A DNA stretch of 64,000 nucleotides from Trochalopteron elliotii (GCA_024734555.1 JANPWX010000550.1:455196-519195); one strand, 5' to 3'; counted from the stretch's first letter, positions 54,001 to 62,904 are shown. The notes: generated by a model from the letters alone, not told the origin. A program made the numbers and translations.

Positions 54001-57000
54001 ATAGGGTTTCCCCCTCCCTGGCACAGCATTCCCAGAGAAGCTGTGGCTGCCCCTGGATCCCTGGAAGTGTCCAAGGCCAGGTTGGACAGGGCTTGGAGCA
54101 GCCTGGGATAGTGGAAGGTGTTGGAGTTGGGACAAGATTGGATTTTCCACCCTCAGGTCTTCCCACCCAAACCATTCCAGGGTTTGGGAAGGGCTGATGG
54201 TGGGAAAGGAGGAAAAGATGGGATGGAGGGAAGTCGGATTTTCCTGGCATCTTGGAAGGAACCTTGGGAGCTTTCTTCCCAACCATGGATGGGGAATATT
54301 TGGAGATTCCCAGGGGATGGAGACACCTGAGCAGGGATGGATGGGGCTGGATCTCAGCCCTTCCCGACTGGAGAGCCCTGGAGGGGCTGGAGCGTGTCCA
54401 GGGAAGGGAACAGAGATGGGAAAGGGAATGGAGCCCCAGGAATGGCTGAGGGAGCTGGGAAAGGGGCTCAGCCTGGAGAAAAGGAGGCTCAGGGGGGATC
54501 CTCTTGGGAAACCTCTCCACATCTCCGTGAAAAGTTGGAGCCGGGTGGGAGTTGGGAAATGAGACGGGATGAGGAAACAGCCTCAGGGAAGGTTTGGTTG
54601 GATATTGGGAACAATTCCTGCATGGAAAGGGCTGTGAGGGATCAGAACAGAGCCAGAGAGGTTTGGAGTCCCCAAACTCCCAGGATTAAAACCCGTGTGG
54701 ATCTGGGGGCTAACACGGATCACACCCAGGGAGGTTTGGAGTCCCCATTGCTGGAGTGATTAAAATCCCTGTGGATTTGGGAAGCGACACAGATCAGACC
54801 CAGGGAGATCTGGAGTCCCCAAACTCTCAGGATTAAAATCCCTGTGGATCTGGGGGGGTGACACAGATCAGACCCAGGGAGGTTTGGAGTCCCCAAACTC
54901 CCAGGATTAAAATCCCTGTGGATCTGGGGGGTGACAGGATCAGACCCAGGGAGATTTGGAGTCCCCATTCCCAGAGGGATTAAAATCCCTGTGGATCTGG
55001 GGGGCGACAGGATCAGACTCAGGGAGATTTGGAGTCCCCATTCCCAGAGGGATTAAAATCCCTGTGGATCTGGGGGGGCGACACAGATCAGACTCAGGGA
55101 GGTTTGGAGTTCCCATCCCCAGAGGGATTAAAATCCCTGTGGATTTGGAGCCAGACATGGATAACACCCAGGGAGGTTTGGAATCCCCAAACTCCCAAGA
55201 TTAAAATCCCTGTGGATCTGGCGGGCAACATGGATCAGACCCAGGGAGGTTTGGAGCTCCCATTCCTGAAGGGATTAAAATCCCTGTGGATTTGGAAGGT
55301 GGACACGGATCAGACCCAGGGAGATTTGAAGTCCCCATCCATGGAGGGATTAAAACCCCTGTGGATTAAAATCAGCAGTGGCTCACACTCAGACTCCACG
55401 ACCTTGGAGAGCTTTTCCAACCCCAACCATCCTCCAATTCCTGATGGATTGAGACCTACCACATCCCCCATCCCTCCCCTCATTCCCGTCTCCTCACCGC
55501 GGATGACGGAGACGTTCCGGAGCGCCGCGGAGTGCTCCCAGTCCTTGAGGCGCAGCTCCTCGGTGACATTTCCCAGCAGGGCCAGCTCCATCCTCAGCTG
55601 CCTCTCCGTGGCCGCCTGCTCCGCACGGATCCTCCGGGCATCCTGGCTGGCATTCCCCAGGATCCCCCGCAGATCCCGGAGCCGGGAACGCTGCAGGCGG
55701 AGATCCTCGGAGAGGCTGCGGTTCACCGAGTCCACGGCTCCGGACAGAGCTTCCACCTGCTCTCCCAAGGCTTCCATCCTCCCTCCCAGGCGTCCCAGGA
55801 GGAGCTGGTGGTGCTCCAGGAGCATCCTGCTGCCGTTGGCTTCTGCTGAGAGCCTCCACAGCTCCATCTGCACCGCCTCGCCCTCCCGGCTCAGGGAATC
55901 GCGGAGCCGGGACATGGAGATGTCCGTCTGTCCCGCCCGGCTCTGCAGGATCCTCAGGAGCTCCTCCAGCCTCCGGAGAGAGGAGGTCAGCAGCAGCAGG
56001 GAGTCCGAGTGGTTGTGCAGGAGGTCCTGGAGGCTCCAGAGGTGCTCCAGGAGGTCGGGATGGGGAGGAGGGGGCGGCAGCAGCTGCAGCCGCAGGTCCC
56101 GGAAGGTCTCGTTGAGGCGGTGGACGTCTCCCAGGAGTGCCTGGAAATCCTCGGGAGATGCCCGGGGTTGGGAGACTGGGATGGAGGGAGAGGAGAGGAG
56201 GGAGGTCAGGGAAAGGCTTTGGGGTGTGGGATGGTCTCAGGGATGTTCCCAGTTCCTTGGAGGTGAAATTCCCACCCAAAAAAGGTTCCCCTGCCCTGTC
56301 AGCCCCTCGTGGAATCCGAGGCTGGAGAAGGAGGTTGGGTGCTGGACAAGGAGAATCCTGGAATGGGTTGGGTGGGAAGGAGCAGTAAAAGCTCATCCCA
56401 TTCCACCTGGATAGGGAAATTCCCCATGATCCCATGCAGCTCCAAGCCCCAGTGTCCAACCTTTCCTTGGACACTGTCAGGGGTTCTCTGGGAATTCCAG
56501 CCTGGCCGGGAATTCCTTCCCAAAATCTCACCCCAAGCTCCCCTTTCCCAGTGGGAATTACATTCCCTGGCTCATGGCCCTACAGCCCTTTTCCCAAATC
56601 CCAGGTTTCCTGAAGCCCCTTGAGGCTCGGGAAGGGGATCCAAGGATTCCCTAGAGCTCAGGGATTTCCTGAAATCCCTTGGAGCTGCATCCCACAGGAT
56701 TTTCCGGCCAAGAAGCAGAATTCCAACCGGGAGCCATCCCAGCAGCTCCTGAGGATCCCGGAATGGTTTGGATGGGAAGGGACCTTCAATCCCATCTCAT
56801 TCCAACCCTGACACCTCCCGCCATCCCAGGCTGCTCCAAGCCCTGTCCAAGCTGGAACCAGGTTCTCCTAGGCATCTTTGCAATCCCTGTTCCCATGAAT
56901 CCCAGGGTTTGTCCTGGAATTCCAGCCAGGATTCTTCTCCTCGGTTCCCTCTGCTCATCCCAGTTTGGCCCCGGCATCCCTGGGAGGGATCTGAGGGATT

Positions 57001-60000
57001 GGGGAGGGAGGGGCTCCCACGGGAAAGATGGAAAACTGCAGGGAAAACCATTCCTTGGGGAAAAACATTGGGATGTCTGGGGTTTTGTTGTTATTTAGGA
57101 ATGACAAGAGGGAATAGCCCCAAGTTTTTCCAGGGAAAGTTTAGGTTGGAATTAGGAGCAATTCCCTGGTGGGAAAGGCTGTCCAGGGGTGGAATCCCTG
57201 TTCCTGCAGGGATTTAAATCCGTGTGGGTGTGGCACTCAGGGACACGGATCAAGGGAATGATTGGGCTCCAGGGCGGTCCAAGGCATTTTCCAACCACAA
57301 CCATTCCATGATTCCATGAAAAAGTTGGAGATCAGAGTCCCAACTGCAGGCTCAGAGGCTTTTCAGTGGATTGGGAAGACCAGGGACAGCGATACAGGGA
57401 ATGTGAATTCCCAGGGGAATTCACAGAGCTCCAGTGTGGAAAATTCCAGCTCCAGGCAGGAAAATAATCCCATTCCTGCTGCTCCTAGGCATTTCCTTGT
57501 ATTTTCAGCACTGACCCTTTCCCCAACCTCTTTTCCAAGGAAGGTCACGTGCTCTGGCTGGATCCCAGACAATTCCCACCCCAAAACATTCCAGGGCAGG
57601 TTGGACGGGGCTTGGAGCAACCTGGGATGTTGGGAAGTGTCCCTATAGAATTAGAGACTCTTCCATGTCCCTTCCCACCAGAACCATCCCACCATTCCCT
57701 GAATCCTTCCATGGCCCTTCCTCTCAGGAGGTGGAGAGAAATTCCCAGCTCTGTGTCTGTCTCCAGGAGCCCAGGAAGGGATTTTCCATGGGAAATCTGA
57801 GCCCTCTGGCATTAAAGGTGTCCATGGACATTCCCAGTTTTCCAAGCTCCCAACCTGGAGCTGAGGCTGTTCTCCCTGCTGGATGTGATCCCTTTATCCC
57901 ACACCATCCCGTGCCCGGTGGTTTTCCCAGCTGGGATGAACCCTCTGGACATCCCCAGCTCAAAATTCCAGGACTTGGCTTGAAATTCCAAACCTCCAGA
58001 AAGCCACAACCACGGAGATGATTTCCCTGATTTCCCTGATTTCCCTTTGCTTCCCTTTTCCAAGATTCTGGGTGATGACCCGGGGTGGGGGGGAAGTTGT
58101 TTTCCTGTGGTTTTCCTGGAATCCCGCCAGTCCCGCCGCTCTGGGAGGTGGGAATTGAAAGATTCCTGGTGCCAGAGGTTGTTGTTGTTATTGTTCCTGG
58201 ACCGGAGCTTGTCCCGAATCCCTGGAATCCCTCGCTCCGGGATCCGCCGGCCAACAACAACATCCCAACAATGCACAGCAGGGGATCAGTGGGAGAGGCC
58301 TCGAAATTCCAGCAAAATCTTCTCCTGGCCTTTCCCAGCCCTAGGAGAGCAGCCGGGGGAGATTTGGGGATGGAAAAGGGGGAGGGGTTCACATCCTTTC
58401 CCGCCATGGGTAGCAGGATAAACTCCGGGAAGGACCGGGTGGGAATGAGGGATCTCCAGGGAGATCCTGGGACTGAGGATTAAACTGGGAAATTCCCGAA
58501 TTTCTTCCAGGAGGATAAGGGGGGAAAACAAGCCTGAGGCAGCACGGATCCCATGGGATGAGCTGGGATGAGCTGGGTAATTCCCGAGGGGCTGGGTGGG
58601 AATTCCAGGCATTCCCAAGGGGGGTTTTGCCACCCCTGCACTCACCAAGATTTGGGAAAGGGGAGGCAGGAGCCCTGGAATGTGCCAGGATAACACCCTG
58701 CCCTGCATCCCATCCTCCTCCTCCTCCCAGGAAAACCTGGCTGGGCACAAGCGATGGGAACAATCCCAGATCCAAGCCTTGACATTCCCAGCACCCCATC
58801 CTCAAAGCCTGCAGGAATTCCAGTGGTTCAATCCAAGCTGCTCCCAACATTCCACACCCAGACGGAACATCCTCGAGCTCTCCATCCCAAGGAGCTCCTG
58901 GGATTTCTGCTGGATCCCAATTGTCCCTCCCCCAGGAAAACCTTCCCAGCCTCACCTGCCAGGATGAAGATTCCCACCAGGATGAGCAGGACCAGGAGGT
59001 AAAGTCCCACCACGGAATATTTCAGTGCCGCCACGGATCCCATCCGGCCACAGCATCCCGAGGTCCTCATCCTCATCCTCCGGCCGGGATCTGCGGGACA
59101 CAGGGGACACGGCTCAGTGGAGCCCTTGGAATTCCACCTGGGAATGGTTGGGATCGTCCCTGCCACGGCAAGGAGGCACCAGGAAGTGTCCAAGGAAAAG
59201 TTGGATGGGGTTGGAGCAGCCTGGGATGGTGGGAGGTGTCGGGGTTGGGATGGGATGGGATTGAAGATCCATGGATCGCATCCAAAACCATTCCAGGATT
59301 CTGGGATCAAGGACACTCAGGATCCATCCCGAGGGATTTTTATGGAATTCTGGGATGCAAAAGGGAAGGGAGACCCTTCCTGGAGTCCTGAGATTCCCAG
59401 TGAAGCCTCTGGATCCCAAAATTCCTTCCTAGAGAGGAACAGGGATGGGGCTGGATCCAATCCCAGGCTGGGAGAGTTGGGAATGTCCAACTGGATCAGG
59501 GAAGGATCCAGGGAAACCTTGGAGCCTTTTCCAGAGGGAAAGGAGAGCTGGAATTTGGGAAAGGGCTGGAGGGCTGGGAGGCATGCAATGGAATTCCCAC
59601 TGGGAGAGGGGAGCTTGGGGTGGGATCTTAGGAAGGAATTCCCAGCTGGGCTGGAATTCCCAGAGAATCCCTGGAGCCGTGGCAGTGTCCAAGGAAGGCA
59701 AGGTTGGATGGGCTTGGAGCAGCCTGGGATCATGGGAATGTTGTCCCTGCCCATGGAATGGGATGAGTTTGAAGGTCTCTTCCCACCCAAACTATTCCCT
59801 GTTGGATCCTGGTGAGAACACAGGATTTCTGGGAGCAGCTTTTCCCAGCACTTGAATTCCAGCTCAGGCAGCGCCACCCAGGATTCACCCTTTTCCAGAT
59901 CTGAGTTACTCCAAGGAGGAAAAGCCTGGAATTCCCACCTGGAACCGTCCGTGTGTGCCTCCATCCCGGTGTTTGGTGCTCCTGGATCCAGAGCCCCTCA

Positions 60001-62904
60001 TCCCACAGGAGAGGGGGAGCCTCAAATCCCAACCTGATCCATGGCCGGATCCAGCCTGGAGCTGGGATTTGGGATCTCATCCCAAAGGAATTCCCAGCTC
60101 CAGCTTGGATCATCCTTGCTGGGATTTGGGATCTCATCCCATAGGAATTCCCGGCTCCAGCCTGGACCATCCCTGCTGGGATTTGGGATCTCATCCCATG
60201 GGAATTCCCATCTCCAGCCTGGCCCATCCTTGCTGGGATTTGAGATCTCATCCCATGGGAATTCCAAGCTCCAGCTTGGATCATCCTTGCTGGGATTTGG
60301 GATCTCATCCTATGGGAATTCCCAGCTCCAGCCTGGCCCATCCCTGCTGGGATTTGGGATCTCATCCCATGGGAATTCCCAGCTCCAGCTTGGCTCATCC
60401 CTGCTGGGATTTGGGATCTCGTTCCCTCCCATGGTCAGGAGCAATTCCCAGCTCCAGCCTGGCCCATCCCTGCTGGGCAATGTCCAGGTGGGATCTCACC
60501 CCATCCCGGTGAGATCGAGCTGCTCCTTGGAATTCCGGGATGGAACCCACGGACAGGGAGACCCCAGCATTCCCTGGATTTTTCCCCAAGCTCCACGGTT
60601 GTCCTTGTGTGTCCATCCCGGGGTAAAACAGGGATGTTTGGAAAAGCCTCCAGCCGGGAAAGGGTTACGGTGGGCGGATCCCGAAACTCCGCCCGGCTTT
60701 GGAGCTCGGGAATGAGTTTCGGGATCAGAGGGGGCGATCCCGAGGGAATCTGGCTCAGGTGGGATTCGGGATGCTCCACCTGGATGCCATGCCCGCTCCC
60801 ACCTCGGAATTCCCGGAGGAGAGCGGCGATGTTTTCCTGACGTTTCGCGCTTCCAGCGGCTCCGGGGAGACTCGGGGAGGAGCTGGCGGCGCGCCCCGAT
60901 CCACCCACTCCCCTTCCCGGCCCTTTCCAAGGGCCGGGATCCAAGGAAAAGCGAACATTTCCTGCCCCTGCCCAGGCTCCAGGGAGAGGGAGGAGGAAAA
61001 CAAACCGGGATTCCGGGATTTGGGGTCCCCGAAACCCTGGAAATGGTCCGGGGATGCTGGGCCAGGAGAAGGTTTGGATCCCTCTCCCGATGGATCCTCC
61101 GGAGGGAGTTTTCCATGAATTCGGGCGGGATCCGGGCGGTCCCATCCTCAGGGATGACTTTGCTCCTGCCCCTTTCCCAGAAATCCTGCTCCAGAGACCT
61201 CTCCCGTGGGAATGGGCTTCCCTGAGGAGTCAGCCTTGGGATGAGCTATGAATGAGCCCCGAGAATTCCAGGAGGAGTTCCATAAAAACCCCAAAGCCAG
61301 GGAGGTGCCTCCAACCTTTCCTAGGGCAAGGGATTTGTTGGGAATTCTGGGATCGGTGCTGGAGGGCTCCGACTCTTCCCTGCCAGCTTTTCCGGCTGTT
61401 TTCCAGTGAGAAAGGATGGGAACAGCAGGATCGGGATCCTCTCTTCCCGGTGGGAAGCTGGGAAGAGGCAGGAGCAGGGAGACCAACCTTTGGGAATGGG
61501 ATCAGCACTCAGGGATCTCCTGGATGGGAAATTCCCCCTCTGGATCCAAAGCTGTCCCTACTCCCCCCCTTGGAATCATCTCCATGAGACCCTTGCAACA
61601 TTCCCAGAAGGAATTTATCTGGAGGTGGATGTTCCCAGCTCAGCCAGCCCCTCCACACCCTCCCAGCTGGGAATTCCTTCCAAGATCCCACCCCAAGCTC
61701 CCCTCTCCCAGTGGGAATTCCATTGCATGCCTCCCAGCCCTCCAGCCCTTTCCCAAATCCCAGCTCTCCTTTCCCTCTGGAAAAGGCTCCAAGGTTTCCC
61801 TGGATCCTTCCCTGATCCAGTTGGACATTCCCAACTCTCCCAGCCTGGGATTGGATCCAGCCCCATCCCTGTTCCTCTCTAGGAAGGAATTTTGGGATCC
61901 AGGGCTTCACTGGGAATCTCAGGACTCCAGGAAGGGTCTCCCTTCACTTTTCCATCCCAGAATTCCATAAAAATCCCTCGGGATGGATCCTGAGTGTCCT
62001 TGATCCCAGAATCCTGGAATGGTTTTGGTGGGAAGGGACCTTAAAGCTCTTCCCAAGGACACTTCCCACTATCCCAGGCTGCTCCAACCTTTCCTTGGAC
62101 ACTCCCAGGGATGGGGGAGCCAGAAAATCTTTGAAAAACCTGTGCCAGGGCCTCCCCCAGGACACATCCCAGGGCTGCTCCCAGCACGGAATCCGTCCCC
62201 TTTCCCAGGGCAGGGAATCCAGGCTGGAACCCGGAGCCGAGCACGGAGCTCTGCCCGTGTGGAGCCACAGCCAGAGCTCCTTCCTGAGAAATCCCAGGAG
62301 CTCTCTGTGCTCCCATTCCTGCCATGGGTCTGGAGGTGGATCCAGATGTGGATCCAGAGGCGGATCCAGAGGCAGATCAGGAGGTAGATCTGGAGGAGAA
62401 TCCCAAGGCAGATCCAGATGTGGATCCAGAGGTGGATCCAAAGGTGGATCTGGAGGCAGATCTGGAGATGGATCCAGAGGTGGATCCCGAGGATCTGCAG
62501 GTGGATCCAGAGATGGATCCAGAGGTGGATCCAGAGGATCTGGACATGGATCTGGAGATGCATCCAGAGTTGGATCCCAAGGTGGATTCAGAGGAGGATC
62601 TGGAAGTGGATCCAGAGGTGGATCTAGAGGATCTGGAGGTGGATCCAGAGGCAGATCCAGAGGTGGATCTGGAGGAGGATCCAGAGGTGGATCCAGAGGC
62701 AGAGCTGGACCCAAAAGCAGATCCAGAGACGGATCAGGAGGTGGATCCGGAGGTGGATCCAGAGGTGGATCCCGAGGTGGATCCCTCCTCACCGTCCTCG
62801 CAGAGGTTCAGCTTGGAAAGGCTCCTTCCCTCGAAGGGCTCCTCCAGGACGGATCCGTTCTCCCGCTCAGAGAAGGTGTGGAGATACACGGCCTTGTTCT
62901 CCAT
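41874..62904 (-). CDS. SCARA5: SCARA5, ferritin-binding class A scavenger receptor (complete coding region)
   Basis: Type II membrane receptor, homotrimeric, that takes up ferritin (non-transferrin iron) and other ligands. Eight coding exons with GT-AG introns join to 498 codons; human SCARA5 has 495. Order: cytoplasmic tail (1-62) starting [11 protein letters not shown], with [12 protein letters not shown] and a CC pair at 50-51; membrane segment 63-83 ([16 protein letters not shown]); coiled-coil spacer 84-308 with seven N-X-S/T sites; 25 Gly-X-Y triplets (309-383) over three small exons; SRCR domain in two exons with six cysteines (group A) and the WGSVCDDGW and [10 protein letters not shown] motifs. 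ATG follows the acceptor by one base, so non-coding 5' exons lie further right, probably beyond the window. Every intron holds its own tandem array or CR1 copies, while the exons are fully conserved. Confidence 0.97.
42085..42440. repeat. Same TTTGGGATGGATTTGGGGT array, upstream of the last exon
   Basis: About 13 units of the family that fills the 3'UTR, here in SCARA5 intron 7. Between the two blocks lie exon 8 and about 75 bases of intron. Confidence 0.93.
42533..42724 (-). CDS. SCARA5: SCARA5 coding exon 7 (SRCR, first half)
   Basis: 192 bases, acceptor GTCCCCGCAG, donor GGACAAG then [24 protein letters not shown], then WGSVCDDGW and [10 protein letters not shown]. Confidence 0.98.
42745..43560. 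repeat. TGACGTCA(TC)CATGG array (CRE minisatellite), SCARA5 intron 7 side
   Basis: About 45 copies of a 12-15-base unit GGTGACGTCATCCAT and its variants. Five copies keep the perfect palindromic cAMP-response element TGACGTCA (42764, 42779, 42794, 42921, 42946). Most others read TGACATCA or TGATGTCA, the two products of CpG deamination. It starts 20 bases upstream (in the SCARA5 sense) of exon 7, so it is formally in intron 6. Confidence 0.93.
43560..44115. repeat. GGGATGTCCCCAAG-type minisatellite (SCARA5 intron 6)
   Basis: About 20 copies of a 20-33-base unit (GGGAATGTCCCCAAGCTGGG, TCCCTGGGATTCCA). It abuts the CRE array directly. Confidence 0.94.
44362..44424 (-). CDS. SCARA5: SCARA5 coding exon 6 (collagen-like end)
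   Basis: 63 bases, acceptor CTTCCCAG, donor GGCACAG then [22 protein letters not shown] closes the collagenous rod before a short linker. Confidence 0.96.
44430..45440. other. Part of SCARA5 intron 5, mostly unique
   Basis: No exon, array or mobile element recognised apart from short runs of the TTTGGGG type near 44,630-44,690. Confidence 0.5.
45440..45835 (+). mobile_element. CR1 LINE 3' part (SCARA5 intron 5)
   Basis: From GTGAGGCCCCACCTGCAGAG through GGATCAGGGAAGGATCCAGG to CAGAGAATCCCTGCGAGTGTC. Plus orientation, antisense to SCARA5. Related copies lie at 59.44-59.8, 61.66-62.0 (inverted) and 62.98-63.29 kb. Confidence 0.85.
45925..46050 (-). mobile_element. CR1 LINE 3' fragment
   Basis: On plus, AATCCTGGAATGGGTTGGGT, GGAAGGGACCTTCAATCCCA and TCCAGCCTTTCCTTTGACAC, the reverse complement of a CR1 tail. 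Confidence 0.85.
46055..47210. other. Unique intronic DNA of SCARA5 intron 5
   Basis: No exon or array recognised. A short direct repeat (GGATTTTCATTGGAAAAGAG, about 47031-47080, two copies) is present. Confidence 0.5.
47213..47275 (-). mobile_element. CR1 LINE terminal fragment (AGGTTGGAAAAG subfamily)
   Basis: TGGAATTGCTGAGGTTGGAA, then AGACCATCAAGTCTGGC: the reverse complement of the CR1 end that reads GGACTTGATGATCTC in other copies. Confidence 0.75.
47276..47395 (+). mobile_element. CR1 LINE 3' end (same subfamily, opposite strand)
   Basis: GTGTGGCACTTGGGGACACG, GGTTGGACTCGGAGAACTTT, then CAACAATTCCATGATTCC. It faces the previous fragment, so the two CR1 tails are arranged 5'-to-5' as an inverted pair. 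Confidence 0.78.
47400..48175. other. Unique intronic DNA of SCARA5 intron 5
   Basis: No feature recognised apart from a duplicated GGAGATTATTCCCAAATCCCT block (about 47885-47950, two copies). Confidence 0.5.
48180..48278 (-). CDS. SCARA5: SCARA5 coding exon 5 (collagen-like)
   Basis: 99 bases, acceptor AATTCCAG, donor TTCAAAG then GTACGG. Eleven Gly-X-Y triplets from [10 protein letters not shown] to GPMGMRGFK, the end nearly identical to the human protein. Confidence 0.97.
48720..48910. repeat. CTGGA(C/T)/CTGGTC hexamer array, small (SCARA5 intron 4)
   Basis: About 30 hexamers CTGGAC, CTGGAT and CTGGTC. Same family as the larger array 0.9 kb to the right. Confidence 0.95.
48915..49795. 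other. Unique intronic DNA between the two hexamer arrays
   Basis: No exon or mobile element recognised. Confidence 0.5.
49800..50695. repeat. CTGGA(C/T)/CTGGTC hexamer array, large (SCARA5 intron 4)
   Basis: Nearly 900 bases of the hexamers CTGGAC, CTGGAT, CTGGTC and CTGAAT in higher-order blocks of roughly 150-190 bases. The blocks are marked by recurring GGATCCAGATCCAAATCTGA segments (about 49964, 50123, 50275, 50370). Because the unit is a multiple of three, several long open frames run through it (Asp-Leu-Asp-Leu on plus, Ser-Arg or Pro-Gly-Pro on minus). None is a gene. Confidence 0.95.
50700..51350. other. Unique intronic DNA of SCARA5 intron 4
   Basis: No feature recognised. Spacing to exon 4 is normal. 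Confidence 0.5.
51354..51434 (-). CDS. SCARA5: SCARA5 coding exon 4 (collagen-like)
   Basis: 81 bases, acceptor TGTTCCAG, donor CTCCGAG then GTAAGG. Nine Gly-X-Y triplets starting [10 protein letters not shown] and ending GLPGLPGLR. Confidence 0.97.
51780..51860 (-). mobile_element. CR1 LINE terminal fragment (SCARA5 intron 3)
   Basis: CATAGAATCCTAGAATTTTT, then GGTTGGAAAGGACTTTGAGG on plus: the reverse complement of a CR1 tail. Confidence 0.85.
51865..52435. other. Unique intronic DNA of SCARA5 intron 3
   Basis: No feature recognised. Confidence 0.5.
52440..52860. repeat. GACCCTGGGAATGAACTCCA-type minisatellite (SCARA5 intron 3)
   Basis: About 18 copies of a 22-25-base unit (CTGGGAATGAACTCCAGAAC, or GGATCTGAGATC variants). 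Minus-strand frames through it read [14 protein letters not shown] repeats and are not genes. Confidence 0.95.
52865..54000. other. Unique intronic DNA of SCARA5 intron 3
   Basis: No exon, array or recognisable mobile element. Confidence 0.5.
54005..54185 (+). mobile_element. CR1 LINE 3' fragment (SCARA5 intron 3)
   Basis: CCCAGAGAAGCTGTGGCTGC, then the GTCCAAGGCCAGGTTGGACA segment, then the CCCAAACCATTCCAGG end. Well conserved. Confidence 0.92.
54340..54650 (+). mobile_element. CR1 LINE body, left part of an array-split copy
   Basis: GGGCTGGATCTCAGCCC, GGCTGAGGGAGCTGGGAAAG, CTCAGCCTGGAGAAAAGGAGG, then GGTTGGATATTGGGAACAATT and CATGGAAAGGGCTGTGAGG. The order is that of CR1. It flows without a break into the 73-bp array; the missing CR1 end is found on the array's far side at 55,385-55,440. 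Confidence 0.85.
54650..55345. repeat. 73-bp tandem array derived from CR1 (SCARA5 intron 3)
   Basis: Ten units of 72-75 bases, marked by AC(C/T)CAGGGAGGTTTGGAGT near 54652, 54725, 54798, 54873, 54945, 55018, 55093, 55167, 55240 and 55315. Each unit also has GAGTCCCCATTCCCAGAGGG (or AACTCCCAG), ATTAAAATCCCTGTGGATCTG and GACACAGATCAGA. The middle of the unit equals the CR1 3' segment GGAGTCCCCATCCCTGGAGG followed by the TGTGGATGTGGCACTTGGGGAC segment. Confidence 0.93.
55385..55440 (+). mobile_element. CR1 LINE 3' terminus, right part of the array-split copy
   Basis: CCTTGGAGAGCTTTTCCAAC, then CCCAACCATCC, the final CR1 segment expected after the body at 54,340-54,650. Confidence 0.7.
55498..56175 (-). 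CDS. SCARA5: SCARA5 coding exon 3 (coiled-coil spacer)
   Basis: 678 bases, acceptor CATCCCAG, donor ATCCGCG then GTGAGG. Leucine-rich heptads, N-glycosylation sites (LNETF, NHSDS, NGSR, NRSLS, NASQD, NVTEE, NVSV) and the conserved end [15 protein letters not shown] proline run follows the LQLL motif. Confidence 0.97.
56348..56640 (-). mobile_element. CR1 LINE 3' part (SCARA5 intron 2)
   Basis: On plus: AATCCTGGAATGGGTTGGGTG, CAGCTCCAAGCCCC, CCAACCTTTCCTTGGACACT, GGGAATTCCTTCCCAAAATC and CCCAGTGGGAATTACATTCC, all reverse-complement CR1. Confidence 0.9.
56755..56870 (-). mobile_element. CR1 LINE 3' fragment
   Basis: CGGAATGGTTTGGATGGGAAG, then CCATCCCAGGCTGCTCCAAG on plus. Confidence 0.88.
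57105..57320 (+). mobile_element. CR1 LINE 3' end
   Basis: GGTTGGAATTAGGAGCAATT, GGATTTAAATCCGTGTGGGTG, GGCACTCAGGGACACGGATC, then CAACCATTCCATGATTCCATG. It shows what the CR1 segment amplified at 54.65-55.35 kb looks like in single copy. Confidence 0.88.
57590..57695 (+). mobile_element. CR1 LINE 3' fragment
   Basis: CAGGTTGGACGGGGCTTGGAG, then CTTCCCACCAGAACCATCCC. Confidence 0.82.
57700..58950. other. Unique intronic DNA of SCARA5 intron 2
   Basis: No exon, array or mobile element recognised. Short repeats only (GATTTCCCT near 58020-58045; GGGATGAGCT near 58555-58576). Confidence 0.5.
58956..59090 (-). CDS. SCARA5: SCARA5 coding exon 2 (membrane segment)
   Basis: 135 bases, acceptor GTCCCGCAG, donor CTGGCAG then GTGAGG. 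It encodes a basic RRMRMR stretch, a CC pair and the membrane helix [16 protein letters not shown]. Confidence 0.97.
59170..59300 (+). mobile_element. CR1 LINE 3' end (SCARA5 intron 1)
   Basis: GTGTCCAAGGAAAAGTTGGA, GGTTGGAGCAGCCTGGGATG, then CCAAAACCATTCCAGG. Its 3' end coincides with the left edge of the inverted-repeat arm. Confidence 0.85.
59282..59656 (+). repeat. Left arm of a ~370-bp inverted repeat (SCARA5 intron 1)
   Basis: Matches the reverse complement of 61661-62028 with about six single-base differences and one 1-base indel, so about 98% identity. The arm contains non-CR1 sequence (for example GGGATCAAGGACACTCAGGA) as well as CR1. The pair is therefore one duplicated segment, not two independent CR1 insertions. 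Confidence 0.92.
59440..59805 (+). mobile_element. CR1 LINE 3' part
   Basis: GGATCAGGGAAGGATCCAGG, GGAATTCCCACTGGGAGAGG, GGAAGGAATTCCCAGCTGGG, then GTTGGATGGGCTTGGAGCAG and the CACCCAAACTATTCCC end. Its left 215 bases are shared with the inverted repeat. Confidence 0.9.
60050..60480. repeat. 57-59-bp minisatellite (SCARA5 intron 1)
   Basis: Seven to eight copies of a unit with GCTGGGATTTGGGATCTCAT, CCCATGGGAATTCCCAGCTC and CAGC(C/T)TGG(C/A)(C/T)CATCC. Copies differ by only a few bases, so the array is young. It lies in the spacer of the inverted repeat. Confidence 0.96.
60640..61140. other. CpG-richer patch in SCARA5 intron 1
   Basis: Higher CpG content than its surroundings, with CCGCCC and GGCGCGCC-like motifs (about 60690 and 60887). 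No clear exon. It might be an internal regulatory element or alternative start for SCARA5, but there is no direct sign of one. Confidence 0.35.
61661..62028 (-). repeat. Right arm of the ~370-bp inverted repeat
   Basis: Reverse complement of 59282-59656 at about 98% identity. It includes a minus-strand CR1 3' part. Beyond the inner edge (AATTCCCAGCTGGG) the two arms diverge at once. Confidence 0.92.
62029..62160 (-). mobile_element. CR1 LINE 3' fragment
   Basis: GGGAAGGGACCTTAAAGCTC, CACTATCCCAGGCTGCTCCA, then CCTTGGACACTCCCAGGGAT on plus. It continues outward from the right arm. Confidence 0.88.
62330..62790. repeat. GGATCCAGAGGT-type minisatellite (SCARA5 intron 1)
   Basis: About 38 copies of a 12-base unit GTGGATCCAGAG with GCA, GAT and GAG variants, ending three bases from the donor of SCARA5 coding exon 1. 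Purine-rich on plus, unit divisible by three, so open in several frames. Confidence 0.96.

Noticed and set aside
52259..54520. Open frame of 753 codons on the minus strand
   Set aside because: It runs through a minisatellite, intronic DNA and a CR1 fragment of SCARA5 intron 3. The repeated peptide is the array read in one frame. No known domain and no coding composition.
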